Shown here one piece after another: positions 63,924-64,000 of a DNA stretch of 64,000 nucleotides. Under the pieces are notes generated by a model that made no database searches, was not told the DNA's origin, and was given only the letters and a program-made list of their open reading frames with translations. Origin of the DNA: Streptomyces sp. TRM70350 (GTDB taxonomy: Bacteria > Actinomycetota > Actinomycetes > Streptomycetales > Streptomycetaceae). The stretch is taken from the NCBI RefSeq assembly GCF_019219825.1, contig NZ_JAHUXH010000020.1:62001-126000 (forward strand). Direction: 5' to 3'. Every line of letters begins with the position of its first letter. The first letter of the stretch is position 1. The position numbers were made by a program, and so were the translations under genes.

Positions 63924-64000
63924 GGGGGTTGGTCTCCTTGCCGGTCGGGCCTGGGACGGTCGGTTTTCCTTCTGACGTACTGAGCAACGGCCATCGTATG

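Overview
This window is a stretch of a Streptomyces chromosome. The evidence is the very high GC with G/C-ending codons, frequent GTG/TTG starts, rare TTA leucine codons, and a gene set that matches the conserved core around sigU, smpB/ssrA, ftsEX, prfB, pkaA/pkaB, a large NAD-glutamate dehydrogenase and secA. From memory of family knowledge, the order resembles the S. coelicolor segment of about SCO2940 to SCO3005. No prophage, insertion sequence, CRISPR array or biosynthetic gene cluster is visible, and the only RNA gene I can support is the tmRNA.

Layout. 1-2876 (minus): a translationally coupled xanthine dehydrogenase operon whose [2Fe-2S] subunit carries an unusual ~300-residue low-complexity N-terminal extension. 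3160-4870 (minus): a GH20 hexosaminidase preceded by the last ~26 codons of a lost sugar-ABC permease. 5115-9801: DUF3039 and YqgE-type proteins, murA, hupA and an NAD-malic enzyme. 10167-13987 (minus): a HelD-like helicase and the sigU/rsuA sigma/anti-sigma pair. 14261-18811 (minus): a CGNR zinc-finger protein, nnaR (HemD-like regulator), narK and a small membrane protein. 18895-24534: LysR/MFS divergent pair, then a GH31 glycosidase with its LacI regulator and candidate operators. 24635-31029 (minus, apart from one small plus-strand gene): ssrA, smpB, S41 protease, ftsX, ftsE, a sortase-type (LAETG) surface protein and prfB. 31136-38457: two Ser/Thr kinases facing a very large FHA/FtsK-type ATPase. 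38615-42244: a three-gene sugar ABC importer without its ATPase. 42680-51836: wall and surface functions (a truncated GT2, ohr/ohrR, two membrane glycosyltransferases, galE, a wrecked ADP-ribosylglycohydrolase, a TetR regulator and a TagGH-type exporter). 51976-63923: gdhB, DJ-1/PfpI protein, HAD phosphatase, two Actinobacteria-specific small proteins and secA.

Functional threads. Several genes concern the cell envelope and division (murA, ftsEX, secA, sortase substrate, TagGH-like exporter, glycosyltransferases). SsrA and SmpB form the trans-translation system. PkaA, PkaB and the FHA protein are candidates for one phospho-signalling unit. NnaR and NarK serve nitrate use.

The most interesting structure is outside the textbook genes. 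There are four scars of gene loss or partial duplication: the permease tail, the nnaR tail duplication, the GT2/TagF truncation and the glycohydrolase deletion. There are also several tandem repeats: a 132-bp in-frame array inside the FHA/FtsK gene, an 18-bp minisatellite, a 14-bp repeat that reiterates the gdhB stop codon, and a 45-bp repeat in the Rv3235-like gene. I did not find a complete unknown system. The best leads for new biology are the extended XDH iron-sulfur subunit, the FHA/FtsK protein with an arginine in its Walker A motif, and the coupled leader ORF before the LAETG protein.
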